DNA from: an uncultured Bacteroidales bacterium
Lineage (GTDB): Bacteria; Bacteroidota; Bacteroidia; Bacteroidales; FEN-979
Direction: 5' to 3'
Assembly: GCA_903945175.1 (NCBI GenBank)
Contig: CAJAUM010000022.1
Coordinates: forward strand, 1-64,000
DNA length: 64,000 bases
Below, piece by piece: positions 17,538 to 27,100 of the stretch (positions within the stretch are counted from its first letter, which is position 1; every line of letters starts with the position of its first letter). The position numbers were made by a program, and so were the translations under genes. The notes below the pieces were generated by a model. The model made no database searches and was not told the DNA's origin. It saw only the letters and a program-made list of their open reading frames with translations.

Positions 17538-19946
17538 TCAAAAATCGATCATGATGCCGATGGCAGGCAGAACGGTACCTGCCGAATTTTCGATGGTTCG
17601 CAATTTATAGCGTTCCTGACCCTCCTGGTCAATATATTTTACCACAGATCCATCCTCCTGGGTATTTACAAGCAAATCGGGCTGCTGCGACTGAAAGTTC
17701 AACACATTCTGCACGTCAAGGTAAAACATCAGCGACCATTTTTTAAAGTAAAATCCCTTATCGATCCGGATATCAAGCTGATTGAATGAGGTCAACCTGA
17801 GGGTATTGAAGGCATCATAGTTGATGTATCCCTTGCCCTGTGCATCCCAGGCTACTACCAGGCTCGATTTGTTCATATCCCAGGGGGAATAGGGTTGTCC
17901 CCCGGCAAATCTCCATTTAGCGCCGATTTCCCAATTGTGCTTGAATTTTCTGCCGACAGTCACATTGATCAGATGCCGGTTATCCCAGGCTGAAGGAATA
18001 TACTCACCATCATAATTTGTGAACTCACTGCGGACGAAGGTATAGGTCATGATAAAATTGAATTTAAAGATATCGGCATTTCTGACCAGAATTTCAAATC
18101 CATAGGCCCGCCCTTTTGAAATGGGCAGCAAGGGCTCGTCTCCCACGGCGCCAAAGTCGGTTCCCTTGCTTGCCAGAGCAACTGAATCCCGGATCGAAAA
18201 AGGATAATTCCTGTAATACTTGTAAAATCCTTCAAGGGAGATTTTCGCGTTTGTGACAGGCAGATATTCAAAACCCAGAACGAGATGGTCGGCCGAAATA
18301 TATTTTATCCCAAGTGAATCATTCACCAGAATGCCGCTGTTGCTGCGGAAGCCGAGGGAGGTATAGGCCGGGAGCTGATAATAACGGCCGACGTTGAAAT
18401 TGATAAAGAATTTATCTGGAATAAATGAATACGAGGCAGAAAATCTCGGAGAAAACTGCTTTAAAAGGTTGTTCATGAGATCAGAATAGTTGTTTGCGTC
18501 CATCCTGATTCCAAGATTGAGGTTGAGCCGGTCATTGAAAAAAGCCCGGTTGACCTGTCCGAACACATTCCATTTCCACATTTCGATCATCGAATTGTAA
18601 TTCAGTGTGCGGAGCTGGTTCCCGACAAATATCTTCTGGTAGGTCTTATTTGTATATTTTGCATATTCAAGTCCTGCCCCATAGGTGATTTTCCATTTCA
18701 CGAGATCGGTCAGTCCTTCATAGCGAAGCTTGTTCTCACTCTCCTGCGAATTATACTTGAGCAACAGGCTATCGGGAATTTCTACATTGTTTGTATATTT
18801 TGTCTGATCATTGTTGAGCATGTTACGGCTCAGCACCCATGTGTCGTATCCCCTGTTGCGAAAATGCCGGTAAACAAGGCCAAACGTATAGCTCCACTGA
18901 TCATTTACAGGGAGTGACTGTAAAATATATTTCTGAAAGTCATCCGGGTTGGCAATGCCTGTATTCAACTTGTTTTTGTCAAGTGCCCCGATGGAGATGA
19001 CCGATAGCTGGTTCCGCTTATCGATGTCGATTTTATATTTAAACTGGTAATCATTGTATGTCGGAAGAAATGGCAGTTTAAGTGCGCTGAACAGCAATTG
19101 CAGGTATGAACGGCGCACAGAAAGGATCATGGAAGAATTTTTTGTTATCGGACCATTCAGCGTCAGTGCAAGATCGCTCGAACCCAGGGATATGCGGCCG
19201 CCGAATTTTTCCTTGTTCCCATCAACCTGGCGCAGATCCATTACCGAGCTGAGCGCATTGCCCCTGGCCGTGGGAAAAGCGCTTGAGTAGAGCTGGACTT
19301 CACGGATGAAGTCGACGTTGATGATACCAACCGGGCCACCTGAAGCACCTTGCGTAGAAAAATGGTTCAGATAGGGAATTTCAACGCCATCAAGGTAGAA
19401 GCGGTTTTCTCCAGGGCCACCTCCGCGTACAATGATATCGTTTCGGAAGGAGGGTGATGAGGCCACTCCGGGTAAACTTTGGATAACCTTTGAAATATCG
19501 CGGTTCGAGCCCGGGCTGCGTTCAATTTCCTGGATGGTCAGTTTCTGCAATGATACCGGTGTCTCTTCATTTCTTTCAACAACAGACGGCTTGATTTCAA
19601 CCTGGGAAAGGGTGATTACAAGTTCATCCATGCGAATGTCCAAATCCGTAGTTTTTGCATTGGTGACAAGGAAATCGTCAGAGACGAATTTTTTAAATCC
19701 CACGGCTGTCGCTATCAGCCGGGTATAACCCGGAGCAACTTTGGAAATTGTAAAAATTCCGTCAACATCACTTGTGGCCCCCTGGGTGGGCTTGCCATCA
19801 ATGATGATATTTACAAACGGAATCGGCTCATTGTTCTTGTGATTTAAAATATGGCCCCTGATCAAACCTGTTTGGGCAACCAGATTGGGACCCATCAAGA
19901 TAAACAGCAGGAATAATAATTTATTTGTGGATGAATATATCGTCAT
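17538..19946 (-). CDS. TonB-dependent receptor with carboxypeptidase-regulatory-like N-terminal domain
   Basis: 802 residues from ATG 19946. The frame extends 49 codons upstream, but MTIYSSTNKLLFLLFILMG then NLVAQ gives the signal peptide. Residues about 25-110 form a carboxypeptidase-regulatory-like domain (GHILNHKNNEPIPFVNI). A plug domain follows (IQSLPGVASSPSFRNDIIVRGG, YLDGVEIPY), then a 22-strand-type barrel ending GIMIDF with a terminal Phe. No SusD partner lies beside it, so it is an orphan importer of unknown substrate. A 183-nt gap separates its start from rsmA. Confidence 0.9.
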   Translation of the reverse strand: MTIYSSTNKLLFLLFILMGPNLVAQTGLIRGHILNHKNNEPIPFVNIIIDGKPTQGATSDVDGIFTISKVAPGYTRLIATAVGFKKFVSDDFLVTNAKTTDLDIRMDELVITLSQVEIKPSVVERNEETPVSLQKLTIQEIERSPGSNRDISKVIQSLPGVASSPSFRNDIIVRGGGPGENRFYLDGVEIPYLNHFSTQGASGGPVGIINVDFIREVQLYSSAFPTARGNALSSVMDLRQVDGNKEKFGGRISLGSSDLALTLNGPITKNSSMILSVRRSYLQLLFSALKLPFLPTYNDYQFKYKIDIDKRNQLSVISIGALDKNKLNTGIANPDDFQKYILQSLPVNDQWSYTFGLVYRHFRNRGYDTWVLSRNMLNNDQTKYTNNVEIPDSLLLKYNSQESENKLRYEGLTDLVKWKITYGAGLEYAKYTNKTYQKIFVGNQLRTLNYNSMIEMWKWNVFGQVNRAFFNDRLNLNLGIRMDANNYSDLMNNLLKQFSPRFSASYSFIPDKFFINFNVGRYYQLPAYTSLGFRSNSGILVNDSLGIKYISADHLVLGFEYLPVTNAKISLEGFYKYYRNYPFSIRDSVALASKGTDFGAVGDEPLLPISKGRAYGFEILVRNADIFKFNFIMTYTFVRSEFTNYDGEYIPSAWDNRHLINVTVGRKFKHNWEIGAKWRFAGGQPYSPWDMNKSSLVVAWDAQGKGYINYDAFNTLRLTSFNQLDIRIDKGFYFKKWSLMFYLDVQNVLNFQSQQPDLLVNTQEDGSVVKYIDQEGQERYKLRTIENSAGTVLPAIGIMIDF

Positions 19947-20129
19947 ATATGAAGTCGTAGCTGAAAAATAATTTATTTTATTTGTATTTAATCTTAATCT
20001 TGACAACAGCCGTGCCAGACGATAAAAAGTCCTGCAATTCACAGCCATTCTGTCAAAAAATGCTGAAACCCTGTTAAAGGCAACATAAAACATGACAAAA
20101 AGGATGTGTTTGTGTAATATCTAATTTCG

Positions 20130-20960
20130 TTATTCCGGGGATATTTCCAGTGCCAGATTAACGAAATCCTCCACCGAAAGTCTTTCAGCGCGCAGCTCAA
20201 GATAGGTTGAAAGGATGGTAGATCCTGACAGGGTGGCAGTAGGGGGAAGCATTGAGCGTATTGCATTTCGCAGGGTTTTCCTGCGCTGATTAAAGGCTGT
20301 TTTTACCAGGCGGATAAAGAACGCTTCATCGCAGGCCAGTTTGGCTGTGTTGTTTCGTTTGAGTCGAATTACAGCAGATTTTACTTTTGGAGGTGGAGAG
20401 AACACTGTTTCACTAACGGTAAACAAGTATTCGATATTGTAAAACGCCTGCAAAAGCACACTGATAATTCCATAGGTCCTGTTCCCCGGTGGAGCGGCAA
20501 TCCGCTCGGCCACCTCCTTCTGGAACATGCCGATCACTTCGGGAACCCGGTCTCGGTTTTCTAGAACCTTGAATAGGATCTGTGAGGAGATATTGTAGGG
20601 GAAATTTCCAATCACCGTGAATTTCGGCAAGGGCTCATGGCCAATAACATTTTCGGCTGAAACGGGACCGTGTGCCGGTGGAAACTGAGCAAGATCATAG
20701 GATAGGAAATCTGCTAGTATGAGCCGGTCCCGGATTCCCGGAAATACCGCATTCAGATATTCAACTGATTCACGATCCACCTCCATGAAGCAGGGATCAA
20801 AATCCGGATTTTCAAGAATATATTTTGTCAAAACCCCCATCCCTGGTCCAATCTCAAGCACCACCGGGTAGGCAGGATTCAGATAGCTGACAATCTTTGC
20901 AGCTATGTTTTCATCCTTAAGGAAGTGCTGGCCCAGGTGTTTCTTTGGTCGTATCATCAT
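20130..20960 (-). CDS. rsmA: 16S rRNA (adenine(1518)-N(6)/adenine(1519)-N(6))-dimethyltransferase
   Basis: 276 residues beginning MMIRPKKHLGQHFLKDENIA, the conserved KsgA/RsmA N-terminus. The SAM-binding motif is VLEIGPGMGVLTKYI, and the catalytic loop is NFPYNIS (N-[LF]-P-Y). KVKSAVIRL and FNQRRKTLRNA in the C-terminal domain are also typical. It dimethylates two adjacent adenines in helix 45 during late 30S assembly. It sits 11 nt downstream of the TPR gene and is probably co-transcribed with it and the M20 gene. Confidence 0.96.
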   Translation of the reverse strand: MMIRPKKHLGQHFLKDENIAAKIVSYLNPAYPVVLEIGPGMGVLTKYILENPDFDPCFMEVDRESVEYLNAVFPGIRDRLILADFLSYDLAQFPPAHGPVSAENVIGHEPLPKFTVIGNFPYNISSQILFKVLENRDRVPEVIGMFQKEVAERIAAPPGNRTYGIISVLLQAFYNIEYLFTVSETVFSPPPKVKSAVIRLKRNNTAKLACDEAFFIRLVKTAFNQRRKTLRNAIRSMLPPTATLSGSTILSTYLELRAERLSVEDFVNLALEISPE

Positions 20961-20971
20961 CTTTTGAAGTG

Positions 20972-22909
20972 TTATTGAATCTTATCTCCCCGCAATAAAC
21001 GGAATTGTTTTCTCGCATCGGGGACAAATATACTGCCCGGGTACTGATCGAGAAGCTCCTGATAAAGCGACATTGCTTTTTCCGGATTTTTCAACTCTCC
21101 TTCGTTGAGGGCTGCCGCCTGCATCAGCGCTTCATCAGCCAAAATTTCATTGGGATATTCCTTCACAAGCAGCTGAAATATACTATCGGCTTCTGCATAT
21201 TTTCCCTGTTTGCGTTTTATCTCCCCCTTTTTAAAAAGAACCTGCTGCAAAATCGGGTGCTCTCCGAATATACGCGAAATTGAATCGAGCGTTTCAAGCG
21301 CCAGATCCATTTCATTCCGGTAATTGAATAAATCGGCGCGTGCATAAAGGCCAAGCGCTATCGTATTGCTGTCGGGATCATAGTTTTCGCTGATCAGCAG
21401 GGATAATGCAATGGCATCATTTGAAATAAGCTTTGAGGTCGCTGCCTTTAAAATATCTGCCTGGGATTTGGCCCATTTAAATTCCCCGATATAGAAAGAA
21501 AGTTTGGCATTTTTAAATTTGGCCTCCTGGCCCAGGACATCGGATTTAAAATCCTGATAGGCCTGCTGATAGAGCAATGTCGCCTCCCAAACATCATCAG
21601 TAAACAACATGATGTCGGCAAGTTCAATTTTACACCTTGCCTGTTCGGCAGCAGGAACCCCAGGCATATGAATGGCCTTATTCAGCAGATCCAATGCATC
21701 CTGTGGTTTCCCGAGATAAAATGCCCTGATGTGGGCGAGATTCCTGATCAAACTGATATGGTCCGGGTTATTTCCAGATTTGGCCAAAATATCCTGAAAC
21801 TCTTTTTCAAGAAGTTCAAGCTGCTTTTTTTGTGGTACCGGTTCGGAAATTAGTTTCAGGTAGCGGGTGTTTGCCAGTTCACGGCGGCTGTAATCATAAT
21901 AGGAATATGCAGCTCCTTTTAAAACCAGGTATTGATAACATGCTATGGCGACATCGAATTTTTCATTGGATATGGCCAGGTTCGCCAGCGATACCAGCTT
22001 TTCGCCATTTTCTTTCAACCGCCGGTCGAGGGCTTTGGCCTGAATAAGTGCAATGTCAAAATCCTTTTGCTGGATGGAATACCACCAGAGAAGTTCAGCA
22101 AAACAGTGCTTATCTGGCTCCCGTTGTGCCCTGGCAAGGAGAATTTTCCTAAGCCGTTCATTTTTTTCATTGTTCACATCAAATGACAGGATCATCTGAA
22201 TCCGGTCCTGCACTGTATTCATGTAACTGCTATTCGTTTCAAGCAAGTCAAGATAGGCTTCCATGGCATTGGTAAAATCGCCCATTCTTTCAAACACCCC
22301 TGCCATTTCAAAGCCAAAGGGATAGGTGTTGTTCAACAATTGCTTCCCTTTCTGATAGGTTCGAATGGCATATTCGTACTCACCCCTCGTAATAAATGCA
22401 TTGGCCAGTTCAAAGATCTGCTGTTGATCTGCGCTCAACTTTTTCACGGCATCCTCATAAAATTTCTTTGATTTGTCGGGGTGTCCTGACCGGTAGTTAA
22501 TATAGCCAAGGTCAACCTGATACCTGGGGGCATCCGGTTCAGCCCGTTGACATTTTTTCACCAAACGTTCAGCCTTTCCGTATTCCTTTATCTCAACCAG
22601 GCAGAAAAAAAGATACTGGTAATTGAATATGGATGGTTTTTTCTCATAAATGCGCTCAAACAATCCGGCAGCCTTATCAAATTCGCGGTTTTGGTAAAAC
22701 TGCATGGCCAGCTGTTCTTCATTTCCCGCCTGCGGAGCAGTTTGCTGGAAAGGCAGGCCGGGGAGAGGCTTCATGTCCTGGGAGAAGGAATGGGATGCGA
22801 TGAGGAGGAATAAGGCGTGACGCGTGACGCGTGACGCGTGACGAAAAAGGCGTGACGCGTGACGCGTGATTGGGAATGGGTCCAGAATAATATTGAAAAA
22901 ATTGCTCAC
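20972..22909 (-). CDS. Exported TPR-repeat protein with a heptamer array in its signal peptide
   Basis: 645 residues if started at GTG 22909, whose GTGA overlaps the TGA stop of the upstream M20 gene. The N-terminus then reads SNFFNIILDPFPI, a repeat-encoded stretch (TRHASRLFRHASRVTRHA), and LFLLIASHSFSQ. Without the repeat it would be an ordinary signal peptide. Residues from about 60 to 640 are tandem tetratricopeptide repeats (EEQLAMQFYQNREFDKAAGLF, then many A..Y...G.y..A), including a C-terminal block resembling BamD/YbgF-like TPRs (GEIKRKQGKYAEADSIFQ, YPGSIFVPDARKQFR). It is a scaffold, probably periplasmic; partners unknown. The start is uncertain because of the array; ATG 22774 (MKPLPG) would lack a signal peptide. 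Confidence 0.78.
   Translation of the reverse strand: MSNFFNIILDPFPITRHASRLFRHASRVTRHALFLLIASHSFSQDMKPLPGLPFQQTAPQAGNEEQLAMQFYQNREFDKAAGLFERIYEKKPSIFNYQYLFFCLVEIKEYGKAERLVKKCQRAEPDAPRYQVDLGYINYRSGHPDKSKKFYEDAVKKLSADQQQIFELANAFITRGEYEYAIRTYQKGKQLLNNTYPFGFEMAGVFERMGDFTNAMEAYLDLLETNSSYMNTVQDRIQMILSFDVNNEKNERLRKILLARAQREPDKHCFAELLWWYSIQQKDFDIALIQAKALDRRLKENGEKLVSLANLAISNEKFDVAIACYQYLVLKGAAYSYYDYSRRELANTRYLKLISEPVPQKKQLELLEKEFQDILAKSGNNPDHISLIRNLAHIRAFYLGKPQDALDLLNKAIHMPGVPAAEQARCKIELADIMLFTDDVWEATLLYQQAYQDFKSDVLGQEAKFKNAKLSFYIGEFKWAKSQADILKAATSKLISNDAIALSLLISENYDPDSNTIALGLYARADLFNYRNEMDLALETLDSISRIFGEHPILQQVLFKKGEIKRKQGKYAEADSIFQLLVKEYPNEILADEALMQAAALNEGELKNPEKAMSLYQELLDQYPGSIFVPDARKQFRLLRGDKIQ
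22815..22870 (+). repeat. GCGTGAC heptamer array inside the TPR gene, 8 heptads
   Basis: Four GCGTGAC units, one degenerate A-rich heptad (GAAAAAG), two GCGTGAC and one GCGTGAT, 56 nt in unbroken 7-nt register. The stop-bearing strand is plus; the gene is on minus and therefore reads the stop-free complement GTCACGC, coding RHASRVT-like peptide. Confidence 0.92.
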
Positions 22910-24120
22910 AGAATTTCTGTCGTTTTTCGCGGCTGAAGGAGACTGCTGGCAAACCAGGCCATAACACCCATACCGGTTTCGAGGCAATGTTCATCCACAT
23001 CAAAGGTGGCTGTATGAAGGTTTGAATTGATCCCTTTATCCGTATTGGTAATCCCGAGGCGGAAAAGACACGCGGGCAAACGCTGGGCGAAATAGGCAAA
23101 GTCCTCGGCGGTCATGCGCTGTTCAAGCGTTTTCACGTGATCATTTCCCAAATATTGAGAAGCCAGCGTCTGCAACTTCTCCGTTAAACCATGATCATTG
23201 TTCAGAAAGGGATAACCATGTGAGATGCGCACGTTGCATTTGGCGCCCATTCCTTCAGCGATGCCGGTCGCCATGTTCCGGATCAGCTTATGAATTTCCT
23301 TGCGCCAGGGTTCACTGTAGGTGCGTACTGTCCCCTCCAAAATAACTTCATCAGGAATTACATTGGTGCGACCGGCTCCAATAATTTTTCCAAATGAAAC
23401 CACGGTAGCAATTCCAGGGTCGGCCACTCTGCTTACAATTTGTTGGAGCGCAATGACAATATGTGAAGCTATCAGAATCGGATCAATCACCTGGTTCGGT
23501 GTGGCGGCATGGCCACCTTTACCCATCACGGTGATAAAAATTTCATCGGTAGAGGCCATATATGGACCTGCTTTCAGCCCGATATCGCCGGCATCCAGGT
23601 TGTTTATCACATGCTGTGCGATCACGTACTGCGGCTTTGGATTTTCCAGCACACCCTCATTGATCATGGTGATGGCGCCACCGGGGTATGACTCCTCCGA
23701 TGGCTGGAACAACAACTTTACGGTTCCATCAAACTGATTTTTAATTTGTTGAAGAATTTTCGCTGCACCAAGCAGGCAGGCCATGTGCACGTCATGTCCG
23801 CATGCATGCATCTTCCCCGGAACGGCCGATGTATATCCGACATCATTGGCTTCTATGACAGGCAACGCGTCCATATCGGCCCTCAATGCGATACAACCTG
23901 CGGAAGGATTGTTTCCTTCGACCAACCCGACGATCCCGGTGCCGGCCACGCCCCTTTGATACCGGATGCCATATTCATCCAATTTTTTACAGATGAAGTC
24001 CGCAGTCTGGTACTCTTCGCACGACAGCTCAGGGTTCTGGTGAAGGTGATGCCGGATGGCCACCACCTCCTCAAAAAACGACCTGGATAATGTTTCAATC
24101 TGCTGCTTCAATTGGGTCAT
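22906..24120 (-). CDS. M20-family amidohydrolase (N-acyl-amino-acid/hippurate hydrolase type)
   Basis: 404 residues. The family pattern is HQNPELSCEEYQTADFI near the N-terminus and metal-binding GKMHACGHDVHMACLLGAAKI (about 105-125). LLFQPSEES is followed by IAQHVINNLDAG, GKGGHAATPNQVIDPI in the lid/dimerisation domain, and RMTAEDFAYF late. These are M20D-type metallopeptidases that remove acyl groups from amino acids or related conjugates. No signal peptide is seen, so it is cytoplasmic. The TGA stop overlaps the GTG start of the TPR gene. The reported substrates vary widely in this family, so specificity is open. Confidence 0.9.
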   Translation of the reverse strand: MTQLKQQIETLSRSFFEEVVAIRHHLHQNPELSCEEYQTADFICKKLDEYGIRYQRGVAGTGIVGLVEGNNPSAGCIALRADMDALPVIEANDVGYTSAVPGKMHACGHDVHMACLLGAAKILQQIKNQFDGTVKLLFQPSEESYPGGAITMINEGVLENPKPQYVIAQHVINNLDAGDIGLKAGPYMASTDEIFITVMGKGGHAATPNQVIDPILIASHIVIALQQIVSRVADPGIATVVSFGKIIGAGRTNVIPDEVILEGTVRTYSEPWRKEIHKLIRNMATGIAEGMGAKCNVRISHGYPFLNNDHGLTEKLQTLASQYLGNDHVKTLEQRMTAEDFAYFAQRLPACLFRLGITNTDKGINSNLHTATFDVDEHCLETGMGVMAWFASSLLQPRKTTEIL

Positions 24121-24145
24121 TCGATTCCGCTGATAAAATAAAGTT

Positions 24146-24153
24146 CAAAGGTA
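24146..24153 (-). promoter_or_regulatory. Putative -7 element for the M20-TPR-rsmA operon
   Basis: TACCTTTG on the minus strand fits TAnnTTTG, 25 nt upstream of ATG 24120. Confidence 0.48.
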
Positions 24154-24177
24154 AGAAATGTTTAACAATGAAGAGGG

Positions 24178-27100
24178 TTAGTTCCGGATCAACTTCACCA
24201 CCGAAATCAGTTCACCTGCCTGTACACTGAGAAAATAGAAGCCCTTGGTTAAACCGGAGACATCCATGCTGATGCGGTTGTTTGATGGCATCAACTGCTG
24301 CATTTCCATTACCTGGCAACCTGCAAGATCGAACATCCTGACATGGCAATTTCCGATGATTTTCTGTTTAAACTCAATTGTTACCCTGTCAGATGAAGGG
24401 TTTGGGAAAATCCGGAAGAGGGACGCTGCATTTGCTTCCTCCAAACCACTGCAATGGCCAACGGTGATGTAGTTTTCCTTGAGAACTGATTTGCTGTGAA
24501 GGCCATCAGAAACTGTCAGCTTAACATCAAATATTCCGGGTTCAGCATACACCACAACAGGGTCCTGTTCGGTACTCGTTGCAGGCGTTCCACCTTCAAA
24601 TTCCCAGTACCGGGATGTGATATGATCGTAGGAATCATCATTAAACACAAGATTGCTGTTTCTGCACAGGGTTGAACGGGCAGCATGAAACAAAGGATAG
24701 GGGCCTGTGATGTTCAACTCGAAAAATTCAAGGTAGCGCTGCATCAGGGTTGCCTTTGCAGAAGGAGGAGCACCATCGGTCAAAGCACTGAAATCAAGCA
24801 TGGTAGCTATGGTTTTATAATCATTTCCATCATACACGATTTCAAGGTTCTTAACAGAATTATCTGCATTGATCAAGGTGGCATAGGCCGGGGATACCGG
24901 TTCTAAATTGAAGATAGCATAGTATAACGCAGCGGTATAATTGTAATTCATTGCGTCGGTAAAAGTACCCGGAACGCCTGTCACATGCTGATAATAGTAG
25001 GCAGGAATCCTCTTGCTGGTGTATTTTAACATGGGGTGCAACGTTGTCGTGGGGGCATAATACCAGGTGTAATATCCCTCCATGTAAAGATTTCCTCCCA
25101 GTCTGAGATAATCGGCCAGGAGAGCGCCTTCAGACTCGTTAAGTACATAGGTTCCTGAAACAGCGGTGCCCAGAATCAGAAAAATACTGGCATACCTGCT
25201 ACAATCGAATTGCATTGATCGAAGGGTATCATATCCAACATGCAGGCTGTCAAGGACATGCATCATTGCCATTGCAGAGGACTGCATAGATGAAAGGCTG
25301 ACGATGGCAATAGGTTTGGTTCCAACCTGGAGGCTGAAATCAAGGATCTGAGATACTCCGAGTGAATCATTCAGTAAAATTTTCATGGCGACCATACTCC
25401 CGGGCAGGGCATCCCTGGAAGCTTTGATCTGAAACCGGAATTCCTTTGAAGAAAATCCCTCGAAACGATCAATTTCGATCTGGGGCGCTGAAAGGATGGT
25501 AATCAGCGATTCCTGCGACAGGAGTTTTAACTGAAGATGTTGAGCCATTTGTTCAGATCTGTTTTTAAAACTCACCACCAGATCGGCCACTTCGCCAGGA
25601 TCGAGGATGTTGTTGTCTCCATCCCAAATCCGGGGAGGTTCAATAACCAGATCGGGAGCACCAACCAGGAATTGAACCTCTTTATTCCAACTCTGCCGGC
25701 CCGATTGAACCATGATGGTCATCTCCACAGGAAAATTATTGGGTGTCGCCTGCTTTAATCCAAAGGAAAATGCTGATGGCAGGATAACCGGGACTCCAGG
25801 CTGAAGGTTTGGCAGGGAAACCACGCTGTCTGTGATTTGCAAAAGAGAGTCCGTGCTTCTGATTTTTATCGTCAGGGGCTGCATGGGAAGATTGCCTGTG
25901 TTGGTCAATACCAGTTTCAAACAAGCCTGTTGCCCAAATTCAAGACGGTCACCCGTTCCGCACATCAGCTGATGCACCAATTCAAGCCCGGAGCAGAGGG
26001 TAAGCACCTTTGAATCTGTTATCTTTCCGGCATCAGCCACCTGAACAGGAAGGTCGTAAATTTGCGTAGAATCTGCCTGGACCACGGTCAATAATCCACC
26101 CATCTCCAGCGCCAATCCTGCAGGCATCAACGGGGGCTTAAATTTGAAACTCTTCCCCGCAACATCATCGGCGTTCCATTGCCTTTCCAACATAAAATTC
26201 TGCTCATCCCCTTTCGAAATACCGGAATAAAAAATTTGTCTGAATCCCTGGTTATTCATCGTACCGTAACGAAATTCAAATTGACCATCGGGATACAATA
26301 TCAGGGCAAAATCGTTCACAGAGGCAGATAGATGCTTTAACACGGAGACTTTCCATCGAATGACCGCATGTGAAGCATCGGCCTGGAACCAGATGCCATC
26401 ATTTTTATTGGCCTGGTATGTATATTCTTGCGAAAAGGCGGGCGTGATGGTTGGAAACATCTCCAGCATGTTCATTTCATCGGTTACATAGGGTTCAGGC
26501 AGATATTGTGAATCGAAGGTGATAAATCCGTAATTGTTTACGTAAATGGTATCATATTTTTTTCCGTAGAAGGGAAAACTGAAAGGCAGGGCAACTGCGG
26601 TATAGGAGGTAAATTCCTTATAGGATTGTATTGAAGTACCCGTTATCATGGGCATCACGCCCACGGAAGGTTCCCTGGTAAATTTTTCCTGTAGCGACCA
26701 GCTGTAGGGAGGCTTTCCTCCTGTGGCCTCCAGTTGTACCTGGTAAGGCTGAGCCGGCACCAACGGGGGAAGGCTGGCCGTGGTAATCAGAACAACGGGT
26801 TTTGCCATCGTTCCAACAACGGACACCAGGGTAACATCGTTATCCTTGATAATCACATTTTCCTCAGGGACGGGAAACTCAACACGCCCATTTACATAAT
26901 TGATAAAAGATGCCTTCAAAATCGAACCCTGGCCCAAGTGGTCAGGATCACGTTCTTCGACCATCAGATAATAGCGGGCTGGCCCTACGGGTGAGACAAA
27001 ATTGAGAAGCGGGGTCACATCAAGGCCAATTTCGATGGTATCGGAATCCGGAAGCGAGTCGGCCCCCTGCATCGAATGGGCGCCTCCCTGAAAATTAAAG

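Noticed and set aside
17538-19946. Polysaccharide utilisation locus (SusC/SusD)
   Set aside because: No SusD-like lipoprotein or glycoside hydrolase follows the TonB receptor; neighbours are rsmA and a flippase.
22815-22870. CRISPR array
   Set aside because: Units are 7 nt, contiguous and without spacers, and no cas gene is present; the same holds for all other arrays here.
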